64,000 bases of DNA, from positions 253,992 to 317,991 of the forward strand of contig CAJJDN010000017.1 in assembly GCA_905182985.1 (NCBI GenBank), written 5' to 3'. Position numbers and translations under genes: made by a program. The notes below the pieces were generated by a model. That model did no database searches. It was not told the origin of the DNA and worked only from the letters and a program-made list of their open reading frames with translations. Every line of letters starts with the position of its first letter. Positions within the stretch are counted from its first letter, which is position 1. The DNA is from Paramecium sonneborni (Eukaryota; Ciliophora; Oligohymenophorea; Peniculida; Parameciidae). Below, piece after piece: positions 1 to 11,580 of the stretch.

Positions 1-1439
1 TCTAATGGAGGATCTGGTTGGAAAATTGTATAAGAAAATGGAGATGAGACAGCTATTTCATCATTTGATTGGTGTATTAGAACTTATACAATATAATTAA
101 ATTTAGTATCTTCAAACAAAGGGGGTATAATTTAATTTAATGCCAGAGTTAAAGGAACTGGTCCTAAATATGATGATTTATATGTAATTATTTATATTAT
201 TATTATAGCTTATTGGAATAGAGTTATATGATAGATAAAATAAATGCATTGCAAGCATTGATTCATTCTCAACAAAAGTTAATAAAAGAGAGATATAATT
301 TAATGCTGATTATGTTAATGTTGCTGATGATAAATGGAGAGAACATACTTTAAGTATTAAAACCACTGATGATACACTATATGTTAAATTTATAGAAGTA
401 GGGAAAGATATAGAACATTGGGCTGGAAATTATGGTGCTTAATTTACAGGAGAATCTATGGTTTATATTAGTTATGATTGTAATAAAGATTTATTAAGAA
501 TGTTAAAGCCAAAAACTTATTAAGAATTTCCTTTATAGACATATTTTAATAATGCTGTTGGAGAAGCTTATTATATTGATGGTCAAAAATTCACTCATTA
601 TAAAGGATATTACGATAATTTGAATGATTTTGATTATTCTTTATGTTATCCAACAAAGAAGATAATAAGCTAAGAAATTTAAGATAATTGGGAAAGCAGT
701 ATTAATTTTAGTGATGCTTGGAATGGAAGTAGTTGTATCAAAATTAAAGGAGATTTATAAGTATAAAAGAGTTTTCTTATTAAACTATTCAAAACCAGAA
801 TTGATCCATAAGGAAATATTAATGCAAGTATTAATATGAAAAACTTTGATAAGAAGATTTTGTAATTAAGTTTAGTTTTGAAATACTCTGATAAAGTATT
901 GTAAACTTTTAAACCGACAAAAATCCTAACAAATAAAGGATGGAATGTTTCATAATATGTTATTTTAAATCAAGGAAAAGCTTTGAAATCTGTATATCTG
1001 AAAATAGAGAATATTTCTTAATAACAATAAGCTATTGATGGTTTGATTGGAGGTTTAGCCATTTATGATGATAGGTATAATGAATAAATCAAATTTGCTA
1101 ATGTAGATTTCAAAGATCCAACTAAATATATTAAAAATATTTAATTAAAAGAAAGTGTTACAAATCTATATGATTTATATATTTAATTAGAATTAGGAGA
1201 ATTAGGACCACTTCTAAAAACTATTAGAGTATTTAAGTATATTATAAATAATTAATTTTAGTGATAAATAATGGATTGGAAATGTTAGATCTAATTATGC
1301 TTATTTCCCTGAATTCCCTTTTGATGGAAAAGAAATGTTTGTGAGATTGTAGATTATTTTAAATAATGGAAATCACATTAAGGCTGAATCTGTTTTGCCT
1401 TACATTCTTTATTCAGATTAGGTTGTTAGATTACCATGA
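1..1439 (+). CDS. FBA-domain protein with ENGase (GH85) C-terminal-like region, 5' end outside window
   Basis: The reading frame is already open at base 1 and ends at TGA 1437-1439, with 25-nt introns at 184-208 and 1237-1261. The first 150 residues resemble the F-box-associated (FBA) glycoprotein-binding domain, including an aromatic motif EHWAGNYGAQFTG. The following part (FPLQTYFNN..., then NFSDAWNGSSCIKIKGDL) resembles the region downstream of the catalytic barrel in cytosolic endo-beta-N-acetylglucosaminidases of family GH85. In those enzymes this stretch follows the barrel directly; here an FBA-like domain precedes it. Both relatives handle N-glycans, so a role in glycoprotein recognition or deglycosylation is inferred. 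Whether a catalytic barrel lies further upstream cannot be seen. The next gene starts only 13 bp after the stop. Confidence 0.6.
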
Positions 1440-1452
1440 AATATATATTATT

Positions 1453-3123
1453 ATGCATTTAATTCCAAAATTGACTAAATTAAACAAATCTCAAGAAGAC
1501 ATCTCTTCTATTCAAGATCATTTGAGTCAATTACCATAATTTCAAGCTCCTTATGAAGTCTTAAAAGATGTAATCAATATTATAATCTAGTTATGTAAAA
1601 CTATTGGATATGTCTTTTTTGAGACTGGACAAGTAGTTTAACAAAATAATAAATTTGCTTTCTATGTTATTAATGGATTGCTTAATACTCAAGATAATCT
1701 TTAAATTCAACCGGAAATGTGGTATGAAGCAGAATAAGGTTTTGAAGCTAAAGTAATATTTATTTATATTCAAATTTAGTAAGATACTCATTGTTTTGCT
1801 ATACCTATTGATTTATATAAAAAATTCAGTTCTAGTCATGGAGTTTTATATCAATAAAAGAAAAAATCACTTTTAGTTAATTTACCTATTATTGAAAAAA
1901 TTGCTCCAAAAATATAGGAATAATTAATCAGACACTTCTAAGAAGTTAAATTTGCACATACAGATTTCGTATAAAAAATGGATGAACCTGGAAACTCTTT
2001 ATTTATTCTACAATTTGGTGTTTTGAGTGTAAGCAAGAATTATTAGAAAATTCTTTCTCATTATGAGAAATCAGTATTACCTAGAAAATTTTGGTTTAAT
2101 GAAATAGTTATATGTGAATTAAATGATCAAGGTATTTTAGGAGAAGAATTTACATAATAAGAGAAAGCACTTTATAATGTTTAAGTTATATCAAAATCAG
2201 CTTCTCTTTTAATGATATCAATACAACAACTTAAAAATATATCTCTTTAAGTATATTAATCTGTTTGTAAAATGTTTAAAGAAAGAACTACTTTAAGGAA
2301 TGAAGTTTATAAATAAAAGTGCCTAGAATTAGAAAAAAATTGGTAAAATACTAATAAAGATTAAATGCTCAATTAAGATATTAAGAAAACTATTTCTTTT
2401 AAAGTTCTTTCTAAATAACCTTCTGCTTGTTAAGATTAACAAAGTTAAACTAATGATGATTAATTTGGAAATCTAATTGGAAATTTATCTTATAAAAAAA
2501 TGCCAACATTTATTTAATAATATTTTAGATAAAAGCATATTAAAGTTAAGAAAAGATAAGATTAATCTTAATTAAATAGTTTAAATTAATCTTCATTAAA
2601 TCAAATAGATTCTACTTTTGACCCATATGTTTTACTTTAAAAAAAATAACAAAAAATGCTAATTTAATAGCATTCTTTAAAGTAATAAAATGGGTTTCGT
2701 TTGACAAAAACAAGATAAATAGATAGAAAATTAGAATAAACAAAATCTCAATAAATTAGGCCTAATACTTCTCAAATTATTGTATAATAATAATTTTCTT
2801 TGGGATAACCTTTATAATAATAGTAGTCCTTCAATTAGCAAATGAGTAATAGTTCTAAATAAGAATTAATTTTATAGAAAACTTTCTTTTAGGGTTTTCA
2901 TACACCAAAACCAATTATAAGATAATTGAAAAGAATGTATAGGAGTTCTTCTGTTCATAAAATAGAGGATCCTCCTTTTTCTTTGATACCTAAACAAAAA
3001 AATAAAAGTAATTTAACTAAATATATAGCCCCTAGAGATAATATGTTCTATCTAAATTTATAATAAAATTATTCAGGGTAAAAAATCAAAGTAAATTAGT
3101 TGTTGCATAATTCTATAGATTGA
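1453..3123 (+). CDS. Cyclic-nucleotide-binding-like protein, 556 aa
   Basis: A single open frame of 557 codons without introns under the ciliate code, starting at the first ATG after the upstream stop. Residues of about 50-260 have the look of a divergent cyclic-nucleotide-binding beta-roll pair, with short segments such as GNSLFILQFGVLSVSKNY and GILGEEF where a cNMP domain has its glycine-rich turn and the post-turn acidic residue. The canonical phosphate-binding arginine is not evident, so ligand binding is doubtful. The C-terminal half is Q/N/K/S-rich and low in complexity. No transmembrane segments are visible. Many ciliate proteins of this kind are uncharacterised, and the family assignment rests on pattern resemblance only. 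Confidence 0.55.
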
Positions 3124-3152
3124 CTTATAAAATAAATATATAAATTATAATT

Positions 3153-4812
3153 TCATAAAGGTTACAATTATTATCTACAACTAGGACATGATAATTATAT
3201 TTACATCCATTTGACTAGACAAAATACATGGAATTTATGATCCTTTAATAATTACTTTTTTTAATACACATGGAGTTTTCATATAATAATTTTACTATTT
3301 ATTCATAACTTCCTTTATTTTTAAATTTCTTTCATCTTCCTGAGTTAATTTTATAGTAGGAACTGAATCAAGATCTTCCAGACAAATGGAACATTCCTCG
3401 TTCAATAAATGCTAAATTAATAAAAATCAATAATTTTACTGCATATTCTGAAGAGGAACATTCTTTTTAGTCAAATGTAGTTTTTATTTTTTAGAAATAA
3501 TTATATTTTTTTGGAAAACAAACTTTAGGTACAAAAAATTTATGTTCCAATTTTTATTATAAATTATATACTACAATTTATATTGACGAACTATTAATTA
3601 TGCAAATAAGCCATCTGAGATTTAAAGAAAATGTATTATTCCAAAAAATTCTAAAGTAAACATAATAATGTAATCTTGGTATAAAAAATCCTAAAATAAA
3701 TTTAAAATTAAATCTTAAAAATTATTCTTATTAAGCAGAATGAATTATTAATGGTAATAAATTCATACTTAAGATAACTGGTAACCATTTTGATAGAATG
3801 TTGTGATAAATCAAGTACAAATTTGCAATCATACAAAAGTATAAAATGGAGTAAAATTTTATCACTTAATTTCTAAAACTTTAATTATTTCTAATCCTAA
3901 TTTCAAAAATCTAGACTAAAATATTTTGAAGAAATGATGGAATTATGAAATTATAAAATAAATATTTTGATTGCTCTTCTTAAAAGTGATTCAAATGGAA
4001 CATGAATAAATCTTGAACCATAACTAAGCCTATAGAAATCATGTTGTATTCCTCAAGATTATCTAAGCCTGCAATCAAAGCATTTAGTATTCTTAAAATA
4101 TGAATCATACAACACACAAAAACGATTTTTTTCATAAATGAGTAAGTTATAATCATTTCTGTTTGATCTTTCACTTAACCGAAAAAGCTTTAATGAACAT
4201 TTAAACAGTATGTATCTACTCTTAAATCTATAACGAATTATTCAGCAAGATTTATATTCATATTATTATTATTAGTATTCTTTATATCCATAGTTAATTC
4301 ATTTTAACAACCTAATGTTTATCATTTTAATTAATACCATTTAAATCATTATTTTTTAATTATAAAATTAATGGTGTATTGAAGGTTTTTACATATTCAG
4401 TAAAATTTAAATCAAATTGAAATTTTTATTATGCATTATCAAATGGACTTTAAGAAAAATGTACACTGATATTAAAATTTGGTTCTAACTAATCATTCTT
4501 ATAAACTAGGAAATTTGTATAAGTTTTATTAAGCAATCCTGTAAAATATCTTTCAGAAAAAACTACAAAAATTTTGTATAATAAGCATTCAGCTGAAGGA
4601 TTATTAGATGAATTTTCTATTATCAATAATATGCATACAAAAGTAATTAATTATTTATTTATTATCCTATTCATTTAAGCACTTATTTATACTATTATTA
4701 TGAACATCAGAATCAGCAATAAAAGTTACCGAGTACATGATCATAGCTGAGATACTCAAAAAAATTAGAACATTGATTCCTATATGAATGTATTGTGGAT
4801 CATACGTCTCAT
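3153..4812 (-). CDS. Tul1-type transmembrane RING-H2 E3 ubiquitin ligase, 508 aa
   Basis: Five introns (4780-4805, 4617-4638, a 32-nt one near 4281-4312, 3412-3439, 3243-3267) give 509 codons including the stop. The N-terminus is a hydrophobic signal or anchor (INVLIFLSISAMIMYS). An extracytosolic region with NxS/T sites follows, then several membrane spans (for example KKIVFVCCMIHILRILNALI and LPVILSMNLLPLII). The C-terminus is a RING-H2 finger: ECSICLEDL, TPCDHKFHVFC, LSCPSCR, ending in QLQPL. That ending matches the Tul1/DSC-complex and plant FLY1/2 ligases, which act in Golgi or endosome membrane-protein quality control. An alternative in-frame ATG lies at 4854. The first exon is repeated in the assembly duplication (5728-5901). 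The antisense strand has an open frame that is not a gene. Confidence 0.82.
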
Positions 4813-5711
4813 TTTAACATCATTTCTTTACACTATTTAATTATTTGGCAGCATTTAATTTATTATAAATAATCTTATTAAATTTAAACTTTCTCTATTT
4901 CTTTATTGTTTAAGTAATAATAGAATTACATATAATTTAGAAATATTTAATTCAACATAATACATAAATTCTAACATAAAAATTAAAATTATTTTAAGAT
5001 ATTACTATCTAATAACTAAATGTTTAATAGACTAATTTTTCTCCTTTTTTCTCTCTAATACTTTAACTCTAATTCCTTGAAATATAATTAATTCAAGATT
5101 TATAAAGAAATTGTATTTTTATTATATTTATAAAATTGCAATTCTGCGTATACTATTCTCAATTCAACAAAATATAAATATTAATATCTATTATGTAGTT
5201 TATGGACCTTTAAATCTAATAGATTAATAAATATTATAGATTCTATAGAAATGCTTTTAAGACAAAACTTTTAAATAAATTGTTTTTTTATAAATCTTAA
5301 TAAAAATTAAACTAAATTAAATTTGCATAAGATATTTTCATATTTATAATCATTTTATTTCTCGTCATTTCTTTTTTGTTATTATGGGAGCATTTATTGG
5401 AGTGACTTACTTTATTTATTAACTTTAAGTGTGTTTATGTACAGGGGTTTATTAAATAGGTTTATTGGGAACTAATTAAAGTTTAGAACCTTTTGCTTTT
5501 GTTGGATCTCCCACACTCATTCTTTCTGCTTAGGGTTTTAGTTCATCAATTTCATCAAAATCATCGCCATCATTCATTTTAGGGCTTGGTGATGCCGATA
5601 ACGATCTTGCAGGACTTGAAGGTAATCTTTAATTAAGCTATTTGTCAAGTTTAATAAGCATTTAAGTTAATTGTACAAATGCATATGAAACTGAATATTA
5701 ATTACTAAATA
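4624..5711 (+). repeat. Copy 1 of exact 1088-bp direct duplication
   Basis: This stretch is repeated base for base at 5713-6800, with one N (5712) between the copies. It begins inside an intron of the Tul1-like gene and ends inside an intron of the dynein-stalk-like gene. Perfect identity with an N at the junction points to two contigs whose overlapping ends were not merged. Confidence 0.9.
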
Positions 5712-5712
5712 N

Positions 5713-6800
5713 CAATAATATGCATACAAAAGTAATTAATTATTTATTTATTATCCTATTCATTTAAGCACTTATTTATACTATTATTATGAACATCAGA
5801 ATCAGCAATAAAAGTTACCGAGTACATGATCATAGCTGAGATACTCAAAAAAATTAGAACATTGATTCCTATATGAATGTATTGTGGATCATACGTCTCA
5901 TTTTAACATCATTTCTTTACACTATTTAATTATTTGGCAGCATTTAATTTATTATAAATAATCTTATTAAATTTAAACTTTCTCTATTTCTTTATTGTTT
6001 AAGTAATAATAGAATTACATATAATTTAGAAATATTTAATTCAACATAATACATAAATTCTAACATAAAAATTAAAATTATTTTAAGATATTACTATCTA
6101 ATAACTAAATGTTTAATAGACTAATTTTTCTCCTTTTTTCTCTCTAATACTTTAACTCTAATTCCTTGAAATATAATTAATTCAAGATTTATAAAGAAAT
6201 TGTATTTTTATTATATTTATAAAATTGCAATTCTGCGTATACTATTCTCAATTCAACAAAATATAAATATTAATATCTATTATGTAGTTTATGGACCTTT
6301 AAATCTAATAGATTAATAAATATTATAGATTCTATAGAAATGCTTTTAAGACAAAACTTTTAAATAAATTGTTTTTTTATAAATCTTAATAAAAATTAAA
6401 CTAAATTAAATTTGCATAAGATATTTTCATATTTATAATCATTTTATTTCTCGTCATTTCTTTTTTGTTATTATGGGAGCATTTATTGGAGTGACTTACT
6501 TTATTTATTAACTTTAAGTGTGTTTATGTACAGGGGTTTATTAAATAGGTTTATTGGGAACTAATTAAAGTTTAGAACCTTTTGCTTTTGTTGGATCTCC
6601 CACACTCATTCTTTCTGCTTAGGGTTTTAGTTCATCAATTTCATCAAAATCATCGCCATCATTCATTTTAGGGCTTGGTGATGCCGATAACGATCTTGCA
6701 GGACTTGAAGGTAATCTTTAATTAAGCTATTTGTCAAGTTTAATAAGCATTTAAGTTAATTGTACAAATGCATATGAAACTGAATATTAATTACTAAATA
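5713..6800 (+). repeat. Copy 2 of exact 1088-bp direct duplication
   Basis: Identical to 4624-5711. This copy holds the 3' end of the intact dynein-stalk-like gene and a false second first exon of the Tul1-like gene. Downstream of 6800 the sequence is unique. Confidence 0.9.
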
Positions 6801-7236
6801 ATGATTTTATTTTACTCTTATTATATTTCATTATATTTTTATATCCAATAATTAGCAATTTGCATATTTTTAGAAGTTATTTAATTTTTATTTATGAAAT
6901 CCTTAAATTTTCTTAGATTTTCTAAAAATTTATCTACATCATTTAAAAACATATGTAGCAAACTCCAGTTTAGATTCTACTTTAATAAATAGATTTACTT
7001 TTTCATCTAATAGTTCAGATGGTATTTCACGAATAAGTCCAGCAAATAAAGAAACAAGAGCAGCAGTCGCATATATATTCATTTAAGATGGATTAACCAT
7101 TTTTTATAAAAGCTATATATATTAATATTCTTACACTAAGAGCTCTATGATCAAGAGCATTAACTTAATCTAAGACATGTTAAAATGTAACAACTTGTGG
7201 TTTCAAAGATTATCGATTATAATTACCTCTGAACAT
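6454..7236 (-). CDS. Dynein-stalk-like free-standing protein, 239 aa
   Basis: Introns at 7113-7134 (22 nt), 6980-6998 (19 nt) and 6794-6815 (22 nt) leave exactly 240 codons. Residues of about 25-110 resemble the distal stalk and its flank in dynein heavy chains: a helix, a MVNPSQ motif at the place of the NPP turn, a hydrophobic helix (AALVSLFAGL), and NWSLLHMFLNDVDKFLENL like the 'W...l.d..FL..L..fd.d.I' segment. There is no AAA+ motor. The C-terminal half is S/P-rich and then acidic, ending in a basic tail. The function is unknown; a ciliary or microtubule role is inference. The 3' half is also present in duplication copy 1 (from 5365). An upstream exon cannot be excluded. Confidence 0.6.
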
Positions 7237-7633
7237 ATTATGTTATTAAATTTATATAAAATTATTAACAAATCAATTCACTGTAGATATAACAATAAAA
7301 GTTATTGCAAATAAAGATAATGTATAAAAGTTTTAAACAAAAAATATCTGGAAATGCTTTTAAATAATTTTTTAATAGTTTAAATAATATCTGTAGATTC
7401 TTTAAGAATTTTAAATTTTTGATATATTAATTATCAGCTCCATCATTTTTTTAATACAATTGAAATTTTTTCTTAGGTAACTTAAAATAATCTAATAAAT
7501 TTTTAGATTGTGGATATTTTGTATAGATGTTTTATTAATTGTTATTATGCGTAGGAAATTTTAGAAAAATATATCAGAATAATAAATTAAATTATATTAA
7601 TATGCTTTTTCTCCCTATAAATTTTTAATAAAC
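7237..7633. other. AT-rich spacer, no supported gene
   Basis: The minus strand is open for about 115 codons here, but composition is random-like and the segment cannot be linked to either neighbour by plausible introns. With only one stop codon in this code, such open stretches arise by chance. No RNA gene is recognised. Confidence 0.4.
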
Positions 7634-8853
7634 TCAAAACATATCCTGCTATTAAATCTAGACTGGTTCACTTTTTTAATTTTCATCTTAAAGATTATCT
7701 GCTAACAAATCTTCGTCTTCTTTTTATTCCTAAATACCATTATTCTAAAACTAATTCTATTCTTCATTTTCTTATTTTTAAAGTTAAACATTTTCTTTTT
7801 CTTAATTATTTATTTCCTTATTATTCTCTTATTATTCATTTTATTCAGAATGATTTTCTTAAGATGATTTTTCTGCAGAATGCTATTCTTAAGTTACTTA
7901 TGCTTTTTCTTATTATTACTAAAATTATTCATCAGTTTAATGCTAATTTCCTGATTAAGCCACAGCTTTAGTGGTTTTTTTAACTATTTTTTTATCATCT
8001 TGTTTGGTATCTCCTTTTTTATCATTTTACTTAGTATTAGCATTTTTTTAAACTCCATTCTATTTTGATTCTAATGGCTTATCATTCTTTTTTGGTTAAT
8101 CTTTTGGTTTATCTGTTTAAGGAGGTTATTATGGTTAAGATTATTTATTTGTTTTAGGTTTATCTACCTTATTTTCATCTTTTTTCTCATCCTTTTTTTC
8201 ATCCTTTTGATTATTCGCTTATTTTTATGGTTAATCTAAATCATATATATAAATTACCTTAATTTGAAGTTTTTGTTTCTTTTTAATTTTTTTATTCTGG
8301 CTACTTAGCAGGCTTTTATTTTAATTATTATGGTTGCTATTACTGTTAGGATGTAGTTTTAGATTATTTTTCAACAGATTATTCTGGAGATTTTGGAAGA
8401 GCTAAATTTGAAAAATCAATTTACTGTTTTCCGCTTCATTTTTAGTTGTCTTATCTACTACTACACTTTAACTTAAATTCTTGGTTCCAGTTTATGGCTT
8501 ATGTTCCTTCTCTTTATTTTACTCTTGTTTTTATTGAATTGCTGTTTAAGGTCGATCAATCTTTTTATGATCTAATTTTCCAGATAAAATAATTATTACC
8601 CTTATGATTGCCATTATTTTCTTGCTTCTATTATTATTTTACTTATTCTAATTATAAATTATATCTTTATACTTTTTTCCTCATTTGGCTTAAGCCCTGA
8701 AACCAAGCTTTTGAGTTAACTGATTTCTCCTGTAAGAAATTTGATCTGATCTTCTTTCTATAAATCTTTTTATTTTAATTCCTCAATTTTCTCTAGTAGT
8801 GGTTTCACTGCATCTTCTAAGTATTATTCAACTTCTGGAGAAATCTATTACAT
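7634..8853 (-). CDS. Q/K/N-rich coiled-coil protein, 373 aa
   Basis: Four introns (8648-8672, 8572-8599, 8402-8424, 8236-8257) give 374 codons with the stop. The start ATG (8853) is the first in frame after non-coding sequence. Residues 1-55 form a charged amphipathic helix (VEQYLEDAVKPLLEKIEELK), probably a coiled coil. The remainder is a long disordered region of K, Q, D, E, N and P with repeats of the type KKDEKKDE. There is no recognisable catalytic or metal-binding motif. On the plus strand the same bases look like T-rich tracts, which are the complement of these lysine and glutamine codons. The function is unknown; a cytoskeletal or scaffold role would only be a guess. Confidence 0.65.
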
Positions 8854-8969
8854 ATCCAATTTCAAATTTATATTATATATATTTTATTTTATTTTTCAAA
8901 AGAATATACTTATTTCTGAATTAAATGTGCGTCATATGAATTTTAATATGATTTTATAATTGTAATTAA

Positions 8970-9956
8970 TCATTCAAAATTATAGTAATTAAAATCGACA
9001 TAATCTTTGCAAATCGGACAGAATTTTTATTTCATTAACCATTATTTAATGCAATCAAAGTGAAATTAATGATTACAATCTAATCTAACATCAACAGCTT
9101 CTTTTTAAGGTTAAATATCTTCCATACAAATTGTACAATTATCTGTAACATTTACTTATACTCTTTTATTATCTAATAAATTAATCTTGCTTTTTAGACC
9201 TACTTAATTTTCTAAATCTAATTAAGTGAAATATTCGTAGATTTCTTCTGCAGACATTTAATTGACTTACCAATCTGAAACCGCAGTCCCAGGTATATAT
9301 TTAAATTATTCTCTTACTTGATTGTGGCTTAGTGTTCTATTTCTATCTAAAATGTTATCTTTTTAGTTTATTTACTAATAATTACTCTAAACATGTTTCT
9401 AATATGATTATTTTTAATTATTTAGATTTTATTCTCTACCTTTATTTTTTAATTATTATTGAACATACGGATTCAACTTAATCTAATTTTATGATTATTT
9501 TTATTCGATGGTCGTTTTTTTTACTGGTAATCTTTCCTCTCGAATTATTTTTTTTTTATTTTCATTATTTTCGTTGGCCTATATATTTTATTCTTCAATC
9601 CGAATCACGCATTTTATTCCTTCTTCAACTGGTTAGAATTAGCCTTGAATTATTTCTTTAAATTGTTGTTATTATTTCTATTGTTATTATTATTATTGGG
9701 TTTGTTTTTAAACCATATTTATTGGTTATTAATATTATAATTATTCATCTTTTAATTATTTCAAGTAATTATATTCAGGTTGCCTTTTCCACTAAGATTA
9801 TTCTAAATATTACTAAGAATATTAACTTCTTTTCTAGTATTAATTTTCTTATAATAATGGTTATTGTTTTAATTAGTAATATTTTTATTGTTATTTTTAT
9901 AGTTATTATCTTTATTTTTATTATTGTGATTATTGTTATTATTAATCTTATAATTA

Positions 9957-10000
<44 letters not shown>

Positions 10001-11580
10001 GTTATTCTTATTATTTTTATTATTATTGTAATTCTTATTGTTACTATTATTATTATTATGTTTATTTTTGTTATTATTATTGTTATTATTGTTATATTTA
10101 TTCTTGTGATTATTTTTATTATTATAGTAATTCTTATTATTAGAATGATTATTTTTATTATTTTATTGATTATTATTGTTATTGTTATTCTTATTAATTT
10201 TAAATTGGAGGTCTTTTTGATTGATCAAATATTTGATGCCTTCTAACTAGGTTCTAATTATCAGAGATTTGATTTTAAGCTAATTAATTCTGTTCAGACT
10301 ATTAGTTTTTGTTAGTAACTTGCTATTCTGCAACATTAAATTGGGTAGAAAATGTGTAACTGAATTAATCATCATTGATCTCTCTTGAATGTTGTCTATT
10401 GTTATTTCCATAATTTTATTTTGATATAGGAATATATTTCAATTATTAAATTAAATTATTTTAAGCAATTAATTATTGAGGTTCTTCTTTTAATTATTCG
10501 ACAATCTTTATTGATTTTTGAGGAGATTTGTTGATATTATCTTTTTAAGAAAGATCTTATTAATTAAATTTCATCATTGGATGTTGTTATTTATTATGAA
10601 AAGGTGAATGATTTTATTTGGATTTATCATTTTAAACTATAAATTGATGGTTTTATTCTCTCATTCCTTCAAAATAATCCTGAGAATTTAATTTTGGTTT
10701 ATTACTTAACTCAATTTATTATGGTTTTAAAAATTCATTTATTTATTATTATTCCTATATTTTGAATGTATTTTTACTTGTCTATGGTTATCTTAAAATC
10801 TCATCTCAGAAAACCTTGTAGGTTAAGAAACGTGATTAATTTGGTTTGGAACATCATCTTTTAATTAAGCTTGATTTTCAGGTTGAGCTAGTTATTATTT
10901 GATTTGATTATCTTAATATGGTAATCCAAATATCTATGATTCTATTTTATTTTATTCGATTAGCATAGCTAGCTATTCATCCAAAATTTCTTAATCTTTG
11001 CCTGATATTGTATCTGCACAAATAGCTTGATGTATTTTCAATTTCGAAGAACTGATTGGTTTATTACAGTTTAAGCATTTCTCAAATTCGCTTTCTTTAT
11101 TACATATATTTGATTATTTCTAAAGCTACATTTTTTATTTTATATTAATAATCTAATAGAAATAATCAAGTTTCATTTCAAATTCTTTCATCTAACAGTA
11201 TTCAAAGAATTTACTAAATACTTCTCACAATAAATTAATGGATTCTATACAGTTCTACATATACTACATAGTATATTTCTATTTGTTTTCCGAGCCTAAA
11301 TTATTAATTCTTAAATGTCTTCAAAACAAAATGTATGTCCACACTCTAATGGAATTAATTTTTTTTCTTCTAAGCATATTGGGCAATTTTCAGAAAAATA
11401 TATTTTATTATTATTTTTTGGAACAATTTTCTGTATTTTTATATCATCTTTTTATTCAAAAATGATAAGGGCATTCATCCTTTACATTTTAGGAAGTTCC
11501 ACATCATCATAATCAGATAAATCATCATTATTATCCATTACATTTTCATTACTATTAGTATTAGACAAGAGTTAGCTCAT
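8970..11580 (-). CDS. Two-RING polyglutamine protein (putative E3 ubiquitin ligase), 853 aa
   Basis: Introns at 11192-11214 (23 nt) and 10680-10705 (26 nt) leave 854 codons in one frame. An N-terminal C3HC4 RING (NCPICLEEK, LECGHTFC, ILCSICR; about residues 65-115) is followed by a Cys/His segment (ICNKESEFEKCLNCNK, HQAIC) that looks like a small zinc finger. A glutamine-dominated stretch, mostly TAA codons, covers about 9650-10230. A second finger of RING-H2 type (NCTICMEDI, LDCNHQFHFDCI, KFCPIC) ends the protein. RING proteins recruit E2 enzymes for ubiquitin transfer; that activity is inferred. An ATG at 10411 in another frame opens a poly-Asn frame that meets TGA and is not used. The small RING gene at 12275-12697 looks like a relative of the N-terminal part. 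Confidence 0.72.
9650..10230 (-). repeat. Coding (TAA/CAA)n glutamine-repeat tract
   Basis: A trinucleotide-like tract, reading TTA/TTG/ATT on the plus strand, encodes long runs of glutamine in the two-RING gene. All three minus frames and the plus frame stay open, so spurious poly-Asn and poly-Ile ORFs appear. Such tracts are prone to length change. Confidence 0.75.

Noticed and set aside
1591..1791. Minus-strand ORF of 66 codons
   Set aside because: It is a shadow of the intronless cNMP-binding-like gene on the plus strand.
4193..4750. Plus-strand frame of 185 codons with a C-terminal hydrophobic helix
   Set aside because: It is antisense to the Tul1-like gene, whose minus-strand model has introns, glycosylation sites and a complete RING-H2 finger.
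9722..10246. Plus-strand ORF rich in isoleucine (174 codons)
   Set aside because: It is the complement of the minus-strand glutamine-repeat region of the two-RING gene; composition has no real protein character.
9722..10411. Separate poly-Asn gene starting at ATG 10411
   Set aside because: That frame meets TGA near 9752 and does not reach the RING-H2 segment; the continuous frame comes from upstream exons.
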